Below, in pieces: positions 29,101-39,730 of a DNA stretch of 64,000 nucleotides (positions are counted from its first letter, which is position 1; every line of letters begins with the position of its first letter). The position numbers were made by a program, and so were the translations under genes. The DNA is from Streptomyces mutabilis (lineage in GTDB: Bacteria > Actinomycetota > Actinomycetes > Streptomycetales > Streptomycetaceae), in assembly GCF_014649815.1 (NCBI RefSeq), contig NZ_BMTT01000004.1, positions 124,001 to 188,000 on the forward strand, given 5' to 3'. The notes beneath the pieces were generated by a model that was given only the letters and a program-made list of their open reading frames with translations, was not told where the DNA came from and ran no database searches.

Positions 29101-30087
29101 TCAGCCCGACAGGTCCAACAGGCGTTGCATCAGCTGCTGCTCCTTGTCCGCGGCCTCGCGGACGATCTTCGACGCGCTGTTGAGGGATCCCCGGGAAGAC
29201 GAAGCACCCGCCTCGTTCACGAGTGCGGCCACTTCGGTCCACTTCTTCGACACCTCGCGGTAGGCGTCCGAGGTCTCGTGGAATTCATCGATCCCGGTGA
29301 TCTCGGCCGTCTCCGCGAGGAATTCCGCCCACATCTTGCGGAACAGGCCCCCGCCCGTTCCTGCGTCCTCCATGATCGTGCTGATCTCCGAGAGGCCGTC
29401 GGCGGGCGAATCGAGGTCGTCCAGCCACTGCGGCATCAGGTCGGCGACTTTGTGCATGCCCTTGTACCCGAAATTGGAAATCGGCGGATCGAGGAAGGTC
29501 TCCGCCGCTGTTCTGATGCCGTTGAGCGCCGCTCTTTCCAGGTCGGGGAGGCCGGCCTTCGGAAGGTCGAGGGTGAAGGCGCGGTTGCGTGAACTCATCG
29601 GACCGCGGGGATTTCGCGCGGTCGCGAGGGATTCGCCGGAGGCCCATTGCAGGCCGAGTGGCTGGGTCTCGACCAAGGCGAAACGGTCGTCGTCATATCC
29701 GACGCAGGCGACATAGTGTGCCGCGAACCGGAAGGCGTCGGTGGAGTAGTCGAGGCAGTAGCGGTCGAGCTTGAGTCCGACAAGGGTACCGGAGTCAAGC
29801 TCGGCCAGCAGATGGTCCCGCGCCCGCTTCGCCGATGACGTCTCGTAAACGGACAGCCTCAGTTCCAGCGCGTCCGCGAGATTGTCCGTCAGCGTGTCGG
29901 GCTTGATGCGGCCGCCGACGAACGGCGTCGGCATCTGCTTCGTCCGCCAGTAGATGAAGGACAGGCCACCGGCGAGCCCGAAGACGAACGACTCCGACAA
30001 GTCGACCTCTCGCTGCCGCAACAGATTCACGAGCGTGGTCGACTCGCAATGCCGGCCGACGTACGGCTCTGCTTCCAATAGCGACAC
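29101..30087 (-). CDS. BtrH N-terminal domain protein (DUF4872-like C-terminus)
   Basis: Protein of 328 residues resembling butirosin biosynthesis protein H. The N-terminus has YVGRHCESTTLVNLLRQ with a Cys at about residue 14, the expected acyl-transfer or peptidase-like nucleophile, then LSESFVFGLAGGLSFIYW and HYVACVGYDDDRFALVETQP. BtrH moves an acyl chain from a carrier protein to an aminoglycoside. No carrier protein, aminoglycoside or NRPS gene is adjacent, so this is an orphan. Start GTG 30087 follows GGAAGGGGGG by about nine bases; ATG 30108 is the alternative. Confidence 0.72.
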   Translation of the reverse strand: MSLLEAEPYVGRHCESTTLVNLLRQREVDLSESFVFGLAGGLSFIYWRTKQMPTPFVGGRIKPDTLTDNLADALELRLSVYETSSAKRARDHLLAELDSGTLVGLKLDRYCLDYSTDAFRFAAHYVACVGYDDDRFALVETQPLGLQWASGESLATARNPRGPMSSRNRAFTLDLPKAGLPDLERAALNGIRTAAETFLDPPISNFGYKGMHKVADLMPQWLDDLDSPADGLSEISTIMEDAGTGGGLFRKMWAEFLAETAEITGIDEFHETSDAYREVSKKWTEVAALVNEAGASSSRGSLNSASKIVREAADKEQQLMQRLLDLSG

Positions 30088-30175
30088 CTTTACACGCCCC
30101 CCTTCCATCGCGAAGAGCGTAGCGCAACCCTCAGAAGTTCGATTGCGGACACCAAGATCAATAGAGTTCACCCGC

Positions 30176-30450
30176 TCACATCGGCGACACGTCGCAGCAT
30201 TCTTCGCCACCAGCGGGTTCGCCCCCATCGAACGGGCCCTGACGGACACTGCCTGGCCCTGCTGCAAGATCTTCGCCTGGCAGCAGCCCATGGACGACCG
30301 AAGCGCAACCGGCAAGCTCACCCGCGACTACCGACTGGAGATCACGGCAAGGTCGAACGCTCCAACCGGATCCTGCTCGATGAATGGGCCGATCTGTCGT
30401 CCTACACCGGCAACACCGACCGGGCTGTGGGACGTGCGAGGGCCCTGATG
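30176..30450 (+). pseudogene. IS481-family transposase remnant
   Basis: Degenerate DDE transposase. One frame reads FFATSGFAPIERALTDTAW followed by SATGKLTRDYR, corresponding to the catalytic LTDN..W and the R-x-YRPQT region. After a frameshift near 30340 the next frame reads GKVERSNRILLDEWA and SSYTGNTDRA, the conserved IS481 end containing the last catalytic Glu. The first Asp segment and the final helix are missing. Terminal repeats were not found. Confidence 0.78.
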
Positions 30451-30733
30451 GTCACCGAAGTAGCTCTGGCTTCGCCTGACTGGGCTACCGAGCCATCCTG
30501 TGCCGGGGCGCAGGAACGGGAATACGGCTTGGTCGCGATCGCGTTGCCGCTTCCGCGGTGGACAGTCGTCGGTGTCCGTGGCCGAGGACGTTGTGGCTGT
30601 TCGGGGGCCATGCCTGAGCTGCGCTGCGGCTGGTGGCCGGCCGTTACGGTGTGGGGCGGTCTCGTCGGGCACCGTGCAGGACTCCAGGTACGACGCGGTG
30701 GGCCGTGGCCCGGCCCGAGGGGAGGCTGAGAAG

Positions 30734-31690
30734 GTGACCATTCGTCAGTTCGAGTACGCCCTGGCTGTGGCGGAGGCAGGCTCGGTAACGGCGGCGGCGG
30801 AGTCGTTACGTGTTGCCCAGCCATCGGTGTCCCAGCAGATTCGCGGCCTGGAGCGGGAACTCGGTGTAACGCTGTTCGCCCGAACGTCGGCCGGGCTGGT
30901 GCCCACCGCGGTCGGTCGCGCATTCCTGCGGGACGCGGAGGTCGCGGTGAGGGCGGCGCGGCGGGCGAGGGCGACAGCACGGGCCGGTGCCGATGAGCTG
31001 GAGGGCGAACTGGTGGTCGCGGCGCAGATGGGACTGGGCACCCGGCAGCTGCCGGGCGCGCTGAGCGCGTTGCGCCGCCGTTTCCCGCGGCTGGAAATCA
31101 CTGTGTTCGAGGAGGCGAATCCCGCCGAGCTGGAGCGGCTGGCCCGCCGGGGCGTGGTGGACCTCGGCCTGATGGGCGGGCCGTGCAAGGACGGCCTTTA
31201 CGAGGGCCACCACCTCGGCGACGAGGAGTTCGTCGTGGTGCTGGGTTTCGAGCGGGCGCGGCTCGCCGCGGACCGGGTCGAACTGCGCGAAGTGGCGCGG
31301 GAGCCGTGGATCAGGTTCGACCACGGCAGCGCGCTCGACGGAGTGCTGCGGGACGTCTTGCGGGACAACGGACTGGCCCCGACCACGGTCGCCCGCGTCT
31401 CCCAGACGGCGACGGCGGTGCGCTGGGCCGCCCACGGGCTGGGGGTGACTCTCGTACCGGCCTCCGCGGTACCTCCTGGGTTCGAGCACCTCACGCGTCC
31501 CGTCCTTCCCGCCGTTTCCATGCCCACCGTCGCTGCGGTCCGGCCCGGCGCGGGCCCGGCGGAGATGGCCCTGCTCGGCTTCCTGCGTGAAGAGACCTGG
31601 CACTACACCGAATTCTCCGCCAACAGGTCAGGGCTTACTCACAACTGGGTGGCGCCTCCGTCCACTGCCAACTCGGCGCCCGTGGTGTAA
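30734..31690 (+). CDS. LysR-family regulator
   Basis: LTTR of 318 residues: HTH FEYALAVAEAGSVTAAAESL and AQPSVSQQIRGLERELG, then an effector domain. Start GTG 30734 has GGAGG eight bases upstream. Codon 25 is TTA (30806-30808), rare in Streptomyces and read by the bldA tRNA, so expression may be developmentally gated. It converges on an SDR gene, with 52 bases of overlap. A T-N11-A palindrome upstream of the second SDR gene is a plausible target. Confidence 0.88.
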   Translation: MTIRQFEYALAVAEAGSVTAAAESLRVAQPSVSQQIRGLERELGVTLFARTSAGLVPTAVGRAFLRDAEVAVRAARRARATARAGADELEGELVVAAQMGLGTRQLPGALSALRRRFPRLEITVFEEANPAELERLARRGVVDLGLMGGPCKDGLYEGHHLGDEEFVVVLGFERARLAADRVELREVAREPWIRFDHGSALDGVLRDVLRDNGLAPTTVARVSQTATAVRWAAHGLGVTLVPASAVPPGFEHLTRPVLPAVSMPTVAAVRPGAGPAEMALLGFLREETWHYTEFSANRSGLTHNWVAPPSTANSAPVV

Positions 31691-32385
31691 GTGGCGTCGA
31701 AGGCCAGGAACGCCACGGCCCTGGCGACTTCCTCCGGAGCCCCGAAACGGTGCATGGGGTTATCCGCGACCCGTTCCGCCTTGAACTGATCCGCGGCCTC
31801 TTTGGTCATCGTGTTCTCCAAGATCCCCGTGTCGACCGGGCCGGGGCTGACCGCATTGACGCGGATCTCGCGTGGAAGGAGCTCGCGGGAGAGACTGCGG
31901 GCCATGGAGCGCAGCGCTGCCTTACTGGCCGCATAGACGCTGGACTCCAGCAAGCCCATGGCGTTGGCGACCGAGGTCGTCAGGACGACGCCGGCGCCCG
32001 TGCTCAGCAGCGGGGCGAGCTTCTGCACCGTGAAGAAGGCACCCTTGACGTTGATCGCGAACGATTCATCAAACATCTCCTCGGTCGTCGACACGAAGGG
32101 CGTGGGGATGGTGACACCCGCGTTGGCGAACAAGGCGTCCACCGTTCCGAGTTCGCCCCGTACGTAAGCAGCCAGAGCGTCCAGGTCGGCCAGCGAGGCC
32201 ACGTCGCTCCGGAAAGCCAGCGCGTTCTTGCCGAGGCGCTCCCTGGCGGCGTCGAGGGTGCTCTGGGAACGGCCGGATATCACCACGCGTGCCCCGGCGT
32301 CCACCAGCAGCTTCGCCGTCGCGAAACCTATGCCGCTGCTGCCGCCCGTGATCACTACGTTCTTGCCGCTGTATGTCTCGTTCAT
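31639..32385 (-). CDS. SDR-family oxidoreductase
   Basis: Classical short-chain dehydrogenase of 248 residues. Cofactor motif VVITGGSSGIGFA, NAG at ALFANAGVT, catalytic Ser in TTSVANAM, and Tyr-x-x-x-Lys at SSVYAASKAALR; the ending TTGAELAVDGGATQL is typical. Arg in SGRSQ after the second strand suggests NADPH. Probably second gene of an operon with the SDR at 32442-33212, 56 bases upstream. Confidence 0.9.
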   Translation of the reverse strand: MNETYSGKNVVITGGSSGIGFATAKLLVDAGARVVISGRSQSTLDAARERLGKNALAFRSDVASLADLDALAAYVRGELGTVDALFANAGVTIPTPFVSTTEEMFDESFAINVKGAFFTVQKLAPLLSTGAGVVLTTSVANAMGLLESSVYAASKAALRSMARSLSRELLPREIRVNAVSPGPVDTGILENTMTKEAADQFKAERVADNPMHRFGAPEEVARAVAFLAFDATYTTGAELAVDGGATQL

Positions 32386-32441
32386 TTCCAGGATCCCTAC
32401 TTCTTCGATTCCCCGTCCAGTCCTTCCCCACTGCCTCGGCG

Positions 32442-33212
32442 TCAGCCCACGGGGAACTCGCCGCCGTCCACCGTGAGAGTTCTTCCGGTCAGCCAGCTCG
32501 CTCGGCCCGATGCAAGGAACAACACCGCGTCCGCGATGTCGTCGGGCCGGCCATCGCGCCCCATCGGAGGGGTGGTGTCCTCCTGGTCCGCCCCCTCGTC
32601 AAGGCTCATGTGCTGTTCCCGCGTTGCCTCGCCGCCGGGGGTGGCGATCCTGCCGGGGGACACCGCGTTGACCCGGACCCCGGACGGAGCCAGCTCCAGA
32701 GCCAGTCCCCTGCTGTAATTCTGCAGCGCCGCCTTCGCCGCCGTGTAGTGCAAGAAGGCCGGTGCAGAGGTGGGAACGGCGGCCGAGGAGACGTGCACGA
32801 CCGCACCCGAACCCCGCTCCCGCATCCCCGGAGTCAGCAGCGAGTCCAGCCGCACCGACGCCAGGTAGTTCAGATCCAGCTGGTCCTGCCACTCCTCGTC
32901 GGGGATGGCCAAGGCGCTCCTGAAGGGCCGCGCTCCACCTGCGTTGTTGACCAGAACGTCCACCCCACCGAGGGCCTCCTGCGCGGCCTCGGCGACTGCC
33001 TTCACTCCGGCCTGCGTCCGCACATCGGCCTCCACGAAGGCCACACCCTCCGGCACCGTGCTCGCCCGCGACCTGGCGGTAGTGAGCACCTCGGCGCCCG
33101 CGTCCAGGAACTGGCGCACGACAGCCGCGCCGATTCCGCGCGAACCGCCCGTGACCAAGACTCGCTTTCCTGCGAATTCTTGCACCCTTGAATCAAAATT
33201 GGCTGTGGTCAT
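32442..33212 (-). CDS. SDR-family oxidoreductase
   Basis: Short-chain dehydrogenase of 256 residues: VLVTGGSRGIGAAVV, VLVNNAGG, catalytic VSSAAVPTSAPAFLHYTAAK and the end LTGRTLTVDGGEFPVG. Start ATG 33212 has GAGAGGG nine bases upstream. It leads a two-gene operon and lies downstream of a perfect palindrome matching a LysR T-N11-A box, so the LysR gene on the far side of the operon may control it. Substrate is unknown. Confidence 0.9.
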   Translation of the reverse strand: MTTANFDSRVQEFAGKRVLVTGGSRGIGAAVVRQFLDAGAEVLTTARSRASTVPEGVAFVEADVRTQAGVKAVAEAAQEALGGVDVLVNNAGGARPFRSALAIPDEEWQDQLDLNYLASVRLDSLLTPGMRERGSGAVVHVSSAAVPTSAPAFLHYTAAKAALQNYSRGLALELAPSGVRVNAVSPGRIATPGGEATREQHMSLDEGADQEDTTPPMGRDGRPDDIADAVLFLASGRASWLTGRTLTVDGGEFPVG

Positions 33213-33370
33213 GCCGCTTGCCCTCTCAAATGCGAATCGGTCATTCGACTTCAAAGGGAGACAAGTACGGGGGCTCTGATACTGGGGCCGGGTACGCATC
33301 TTGCCTCGTCGAGAGGTTTCACCGTAGAGCCGGAAAGGAATGGGAGGCAAAGACGAAAAATGAGCACATG

Positions 33371-33389
33371 CTATAGGGGTTGCCTATAG
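33371..33389. promoter_or_regulatory. Candidate LysR-type operator
   Basis: CTATAGG-GGTTG-CCTATAG is a perfect 7-bp inverted repeat. It contains T-N11-A (T33374, A33386), the LysR consensus. It lies 158 bases upstream of the SDR operon start. Confidence 0.5.
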
Positions 33390-34306
33390 GCAGGCCTTGA
33401 CGGTGCGACTGGCCTCGCTGGGGCGGGGGTCTGCGATCCTCCACATCGCCGGGCCGGAGAGGTAGGGAACCCCACAGCCGGCGCCCCAGGCCGCTGTGAG
33501 CAGACGGACGCCGATGGAGGCGGGCCGGCTCATGCCACCGGAGCGTGCCCGAACCCGCCGGAGGCATGTCGAAGACCACCTTCGGCTTCGGTAAGGCCTC
33601 GAGTATCTCTTCGAGCCGGACGTTCTCGTCGAGGTCGAAGCAACCGCGCCCTCAGCTGAACTCTCAGTCGGTTACCTCTTGGACTCCTGCCAGGAGTGTG
33701 CGCGGTTGGCAGTGAAGCGTCTCCCAACCTCAGCCTCCACAGGACAGCACGCCGGCACACCGTGGGTGGCGGTCGAGCACTGTCTGCTCCACCCAGGGCG
33801 GCGGGCAGCCTGCCGACCGCCGCTGGGTGGACGGCCACGAGATCGTCCCCGTGCGGAATCACGACTCCGTGGATGCGCGGGCGGCGCAAGCCGTGCAGCC
33901 AGGAGATCGTTCGCCAGCGCGAAACCCGCGCTGCGGCCAATCCTCGGCACCGTGTCAGCTGTGTCGAGGTCGACGGCGACAGGCGGAGCGAGCAGTCTCC
34001 GCGGAGCCACCCCGCCTCGCCGTCCCAGGGGCCTTCAGTGCTGTCAGAGGGACCTACGAGGACTTCCCGCCGCCTAACGCGACAAGCTCCCCAGTCGGCG
34101 GCAGACAAGTCGGCTGTACGCCGGGCCTGTTTCCCACAAGGAGGCAGTCGGACAGCATGTCGGCATCATTCCCCCTCCAGTTCCCTCGGGGCCGCATCGC
34201 CCGTTACGGACGGGCATTAAGGTGCAATCCAAAAGATGTACGCATCTGTCCGAACGCAGAGCAGCAGGCTCAGGACACGTACAGCGCACTGGAAGGAAAC
34301 GAAGCC
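33390..34306. other. Gap of about 0.9 kb without supported gene
   Basis: This stretch upstream of the lipoate ligase has overlapping open frames on both strands, but none resembles a known family and codon-position bias is not convincing for any one frame. It may hold the leader of the lipoate ligase gene and decayed coding DNA. Confidence 0.5.
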
Positions 34307-35371
34307 GTGCATGGCGAGTACAAAGTGCCCGGCGGCAAGCTGGTCGTCGTGGATCTGGATGTCGAGGACGGTGTCCTGCGCAACGTACGAGTCGCCGGGG
34401 ATTTCTTCCTGGAGCCGGACGAAGCGATCCTCTCGATCAACACAGCCCTTGAGGGTTCACCCTCATCGACGGACGCCGCAGGGCTGGCTGCCCGGATCAC
34501 GGCGGCGCTGCCGGAGTCGACCGTGATGTTCGGGCTGACGGCAGAGGGGGTCGGCATCGCCGTCCGGCGTGCTCTGGCCCACGCGACCGAGTGGAGCGAC
34601 TACGACTGGCAGCTGGTGCACATGGAGCCGCAGGCACCGGCCCTGCACATGGCGCTGGACGAGGTGATCACCGCCGAGGTGGCCGCCGGGCGGCGAGCCC
34701 CGACCCTACGGGTATGGGAGTGGGCCTCGCCTTCAGTGGTGATCGGCAGCTTCCAGTCCCTGCGGAACGAGGTGGACCCCGAAGGGGCCGCGAAGCACGG
34801 GATGACCGTGGTTCGCCGTATTTCCGGTGGTGGGGCCATGTTCGTAGAGCCCATGAGTACGATCACGTACTCCCTGTCCGTGCCGGAGTCCCTGGTCTCG
34901 GGCCTCTCTTTCGCAGACAGCTACGCCTACCTCGACGACTGGGTGCTCGGCGCACTCGGCGACATGGGCATCAAGGCCTGGTACCAGCCCCTGAACGACA
35001 TCGCCACCGAGGCCGGCAAGATCGCCGGTGCGGCCCAGAAGCGTGTGGTCGGCCCTGATGGCGGCCCTGGAGCCGTCCTCCATCACGTGACGATGTCCTA
35101 CGACATCGACGCCGACAAGATGCTGGAGGTGCTGCGCATCGGGCGGGAGAAGATGTCCGACAAGGGCACCAAGAGCGCCAAGAAGCGCGTCGACCCGCTC
35201 CGCCGGCAGACGGGCCTCGCGCGGGAGCAGGTCATCGAGAACATGGTCGCCTCCTTCCGCAACCGCTACGGACTGACCACCGGCGAAGTCACAGCGGAGG
35301 AGATGACCCGCGCGGAGGAACTGGTGCGGACGAAGTTCTCGACCGAGCAGTGGACCGCGCGCGTGCCGTGA
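34307..35371 (+). CDS. lplA: Lipoate-protein ligase A with N-terminal accessory domain
   Basis: Ligase of 354 residues that activates lipoate with ATP and attaches it to E2/GcvH lysines. Residues 1-90 form the small accessory (LplB-like) domain, here placed before the catalytic domain. The catalytic part shows MALDEVITAEVAAG, VVIGSFQSLRNEVD, RRISGGGAMFVEP and GKIAGAAQKR, whose Lys contacts the lipoyl-AMP. Start GTG 34307 has GGAAGG upstream. A perfect 13-bp hairpin follows. A decayed second copy of the catalytic domain lies immediately downstream. Confidence 0.88.
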   Translation: MHGEYKVPGGKLVVVDLDVEDGVLRNVRVAGDFFLEPDEAILSINTALEGSPSSTDAAGLAARITAALPESTVMFGLTAEGVGIAVRRALAHATEWSDYDWQLVHMEPQAPALHMALDEVITAEVAAGRRAPTLRVWEWASPSVVIGSFQSLRNEVDPEGAAKHGMTVVRRISGGGAMFVEPMSTITYSLSVPESLVSGLSFADSYAYLDDWVLGALGDMGIKAWYQPLNDIATEAGKIAGAAQKRVVGPDGGPGAVLHHVTMSYDIDADKMLEVLRIGREKMSDKGTKSAKKRVDPLRRQTGLAREQVIENMVASFRNRYGLTTGEVTAEEMTRAEELVRTKFSTEQWTARVP

Positions 35372-35377
35372 GCGCCG

Positions 35378-35413
35378 CGCCCTGCCGGGTACCGCCTCGC
35401 ACCCGGCAGGGCG
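35378..35413 (+). terminator. Strong hairpin terminator after lplA
   Basis: A perfect 13-bp stem (CGCCCTGCCGGGT and its complement) with a 10-base loop begins 6 bases after the lplA stop. It separates lplA from its decayed copy. Confidence 0.85.
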
Positions 35414-35466
35414 AGCAGGCCCCTGCCCGTGATCAAGCCGGCTCGTAGCGTCGTCCCGGTCCGACC

Positions 35467-35998
35467 TTCGTGGAGCCCGGCAACCCGATCACCTACTCGC
35501 TGTCGGTGCCGGACGCGCTGGTGCAGGGGCTCTCCTTCCAGGACAGCTACGCCTACCTCGACGACTGAGTGCTCGACGCGCTCGGCGAGCTGGGGATCCG
35601 CGCCTGGTACCAGCCGCTGAACGACATCGCCACCGACCAGGGCGAGGTCGCGGGCGCCGCGCAGAAGCGCGTCGTCGGTCCCGGTGGCGGCCCCGGTGCC
35701 GTGCTGCACCACGTGACCATGTCCTACGACATCGACGCCGACAAGATGCTGGAGGTGCTGCGCATCGGGCGGGAGAAGATGTTCCGACAAGGGCACCAAG
35801 TGCCCGAGGAAGCGGGTGGATCCGCTGCGCCGGCAGGCGGGGTTGCCGCGCGAGGCCGTGATCGAGCGGATGATCACGTCGTTCGGCGGCCGGTACGGGC
35901 TCACCCACGGCAAGGTGACCGACGAGGAGCTGGCGCGGGCCCGGGAGCCGGCGCGCACCGAGTTCGGGTCCGCGGAGTGGACGGCGCGGGTGCCGTGA
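35467..35998 (+). pseudogene. Decayed second lplA copy, C-terminal part
   Basis: About 177 codons matching the last part of the neighbouring ligase, from TFVEPGNPITYSLSVP to the shared ending WTARVP. Lesions compared with the intact copy: an in-frame TGA at 35566-35568 where the intact gene has Trp; one extra T at 35782-35783 (ATGTTCCGAC versus ATGTCCGAC) that shifts the frame; and Glu in place of the active-site Lys (GEVAGAAQKR versus GKIAGAAQKR). The accessory domain and the N-terminal catalytic half are missing. A duplication followed by decay is the simplest explanation. Confidence 0.88.
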
Positions 35999-36023
35999 GC
36001 GGACGGAGGACCGGGGGTGCGCA

Positions 36024-36172
36024 TCAGCGCCGCCGCGCCTCCACCAGCCCCGACTCGTAGGCGAAGAGCACCAGTTGCGCCCGGTCCCGAGCGCCGAGCT
36101 TGGTCATCGCCCCGGCTGACGTGCGTCTTGGCGGTCAGCGGGCTGATCACCATGTTGCTGCTCCCGTTCGCC
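36024..36172 (-). pseudogene. LuxR-type response regulator, C-terminal remnant
   Basis: Reading minus strand, VISPLTAKTHVSR continues after one extra base (CGGGGCGATG for CGGGCGATG) as AMTKLGARDRAQLVLFAYESG and stop. This is the last part of a NarL/LuxR-family helix-turn-helix. The receiver domain and the first HTH helix are absent. It lies next to the decayed lplA copy, so this interval has lost several genes. Confidence 0.85.
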
Positions 36173-36396
36173 ACCGGCAGCGGGGCTCGGCGGGCACGGG
36201 CGGACGGGTGACGGTGACGGCCGTCCGGCCGTGAGACCTGACGCGGACGCACCGGCGCACCGGCGCACCGGTATGTCTGCGTCACCGGGCGGCCACGCAC
36301 CGAGTTCGCCCTTCCGCCCCACAGGGACTCGTGTGACACTGGCGTCCCGTCCGCAGTGCGGACCCCCTCCGCACCGTCCCCCACGAGAAGTGCGCC

Positions 36397-37049
36397 GTGC
36401 GTTCTCTTCCCCTGCCGCTCGCCCTGACCGCGCGTCTGGCGCCGGTCGCCGTGCTCGCCACGGCGGGCTGGGCACTGTCGTCCGGGCCGGACACGACACC
36501 GGCCGCCAAGGACGAGACGCCGCCCGACACCACGAACCGGCCCGCCTCCGCCCCGGCGACCGAGGCGGTGACGAAGACGTACGCCACCGCCCCGGCGCCC
36601 TGCGAGAGCCTGGCCGAGAAGACGGTCACCTCGCTGGTGCCGGGTGCGGAAGAGGCCGGCAAGGAGATCCCGTCGACGGACACCGAGGTGCGCCGCACCT
36701 GTTCCTGGAACGCGCTCAAGGGCTACGACTACCGCTGGCTCGACGTCTCCTACGAGGTGATGAAGTCGGACGAGGCGGCGAAGAAGTCGTACGCGGAACG
36801 GGTGGCCGACCGGAGCGGCGGCGGCGAGATCCCCGGACTCGGCGACGCCGCGTACTCCGTCGTGAACCTCACCACCGAGGACGAGCAGCAGACGCGCGAG
36901 GGCACCGTGCTGGTCCGCGCCGCCAACGCCCTGGTGGTGATCACCTACAACGGCAGTGACTTCGAGTCGAAGAAGGCGCCGAGTACGGAAGAGATCAACA
37001 AGGGTGCCATCAAGGCGGCCAAGGAGGCGGTGACCGCCCTGGAGGACGG

Positions 37050-37059
<10 letters not shown>
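36397..37059 (+). CDS. Exported hypothetical protein, DUF3558-like
   Basis: Protein of 220 residues with a short hydrophobic export signal, a Pro/Thr-rich linker and one globular domain containing two cysteines (APCESL and RRTCSWN) that could form a disulfide. The layout resembles DUF3558-type actinobacterial lipoproteins, but the place where a lipobox Cys would be expected reads TAGWALSS. It is therefore either secreted or held by an uncleaved signal. Start GTG 36397 is weakly supported. It overlaps the convergent permease gene by 10 bases. Confidence 0.65.
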
Positions 37060-38594
<1,535 letters not shown>

Positions 38595-38658
38595 GGGCAG
38601 GCCAATCGTGCGGTGGGACGGGAGAGGCCGTGCGGGCGGTGCGCGGGTGCGCCCTGGG

Positions 38659-38686
38659 CCCCCTTCCCCGAGGACGGGAAAGGGGG
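38659..38686 (-). terminator. GC-rich hairpin between LLM gene and permease
   Basis: CCCCCTTCCC and GGGAAAGGGGG pair with one bulged base around a 7-base loop. Placed between two co-oriented genes, it could attenuate transcription into the permease rather than end it. Confidence 0.5.
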
Positions 38687-38696
38687 AAGGGAGGAG

Positions 38697-39719
38697 TCAG
38701 CCGTTGACGGCCGGGATGATCTTCGTGCCGTAGGCGTCGATCACGGCTTCCTGCGCGTCGTGCATGTCGTAGAGCGCGAACTGGTCGACGCCGAGGGCGC
38801 GCAGGGCTTTGAGCTTCTCGACGTGCTTCCCGGCCGGCCCGATCAGGCAGAACCGGTCGACGATCTCGTCCGGCACGAACCGGGTGTCCGGGTTGCCGCT
38901 GCGCCCGTGGTGGGCGTAGTCGTAACCCTCGCGGGCCTTGATGTAGTCGGTGAGTTCGTCGGGGACCGCGCCGGTGTGGGCGCCGTACTTGTCGACGAGG
39001 TCGGCGACGTGGTTGCCGACCATGCCGCCGAACCAGCGGCACTGCTCGCGCGCGTGGGCGAGCGCCTCGGGCGAGTCGTCGGCGGTGACGTAGGCCGGGG
39101 CGGCGACACAGATCGTCACCTCGTCCGGGTTCCGTCCGGCGGCCACGGCGGCGTCCTTGACGGCCTTGACCATGTACTGGGTCAGGTAGAGGTCGGCGAG
39201 CTGGAGGATGAAGCCGTCCGCCTCCTGGCCCGTCATCTTCAGGGCCTTCGGGCCGTACGCCGCCATCCACACGGGGACTTCGGCGCCCGGTTTGATCCAG
39301 GGGAACCGGACGGCGGTGCCGGCGCCGAGGTCGGCCTCCTCTCCCCTGCCCAGCGCCCGGATGACGTGCATGGCCTCGCTGATGCGGGCCAGGGTGTTGG
39401 GTTTGCGGCCGGCGACGCGCATCGCTGAGTCGCCGCGTCCGATGCCGCAGACGGTGCGGTTGCCGAACATGTCGTTGAGGGTGGCGAAGGTGGAGGCGGT
39501 CACCTCCCAGGTGCGGGTGCCCGGGTTGGTGACCATCGGGCCGACGATGAGCCGCTCGGTGTGGGCCAGGATCTGGCTGTAGATGACGAACGGTTCCTGC
39601 CACAGCACGGAGGAGTCGAAGGTCCAGCCGTAGTCGAAGCCGTTGCTCTCCGCCCGTTTCATCAGCTCGACGACGCGGGTGGCCGGCGGGTCGGTCTGCA
39701 GGACGAGTCCGAAGTCCAT
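38697..39719 (-). CDS. LLM-class F420-dependent oxidoreductase (TIGR03842-like)
   Basis: Luciferase-like TIM-barrel enzyme of 340 residues. MDFGLVLQTDPPATRVVELM, TVCGIGRGDSAMRVAG and PVWMAAYGPKALKMTG are landmarks of the F420-using group that clusters with dihydropyrimidinase genes. Its place between the permease and the hydantoinase suggests it acts in uracil or hydantoin degradation, perhaps replacing a reductase step; the actual reaction is not established. Eleven bases separate it from the upstream dihydropyrimidinase stop. Confidence 0.88.
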   Translation of the reverse strand: MDFGLVLQTDPPATRVVELMKRAESNGFDYGWTFDSSVLWQEPFVIYSQILAHTERLIVGPMVTNPGTRTWEVTASTFATLNDMFGNRTVCGIGRGDSAMRVAGRKPNTLARISEAMHVIRALGRGEEADLGAGTAVRFPWIKPGAEVPVWMAAYGPKALKMTGQEADGFILQLADLYLTQYMVKAVKDAAVAAGRNPDEVTICVAAPAYVTADDSPEALAHAREQCRWFGGMVGNHVADLVDKYGAHTGAVPDELTDYIKAREGYDYAHHGRSGNPDTRFVPDEIVDRFCLIGPAGKHVEKLKALRALGVDQFALYDMHDAQEAVIDAYGTKIIPAVNG

Positions 39720-39730
39720 GGGCACCGCTC

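Noticed and set aside
33530-34108. 192-codon minus-strand frame upstream of lplA
   Set aside because: No family resemblance and no third-position bias distinct from competing frames.
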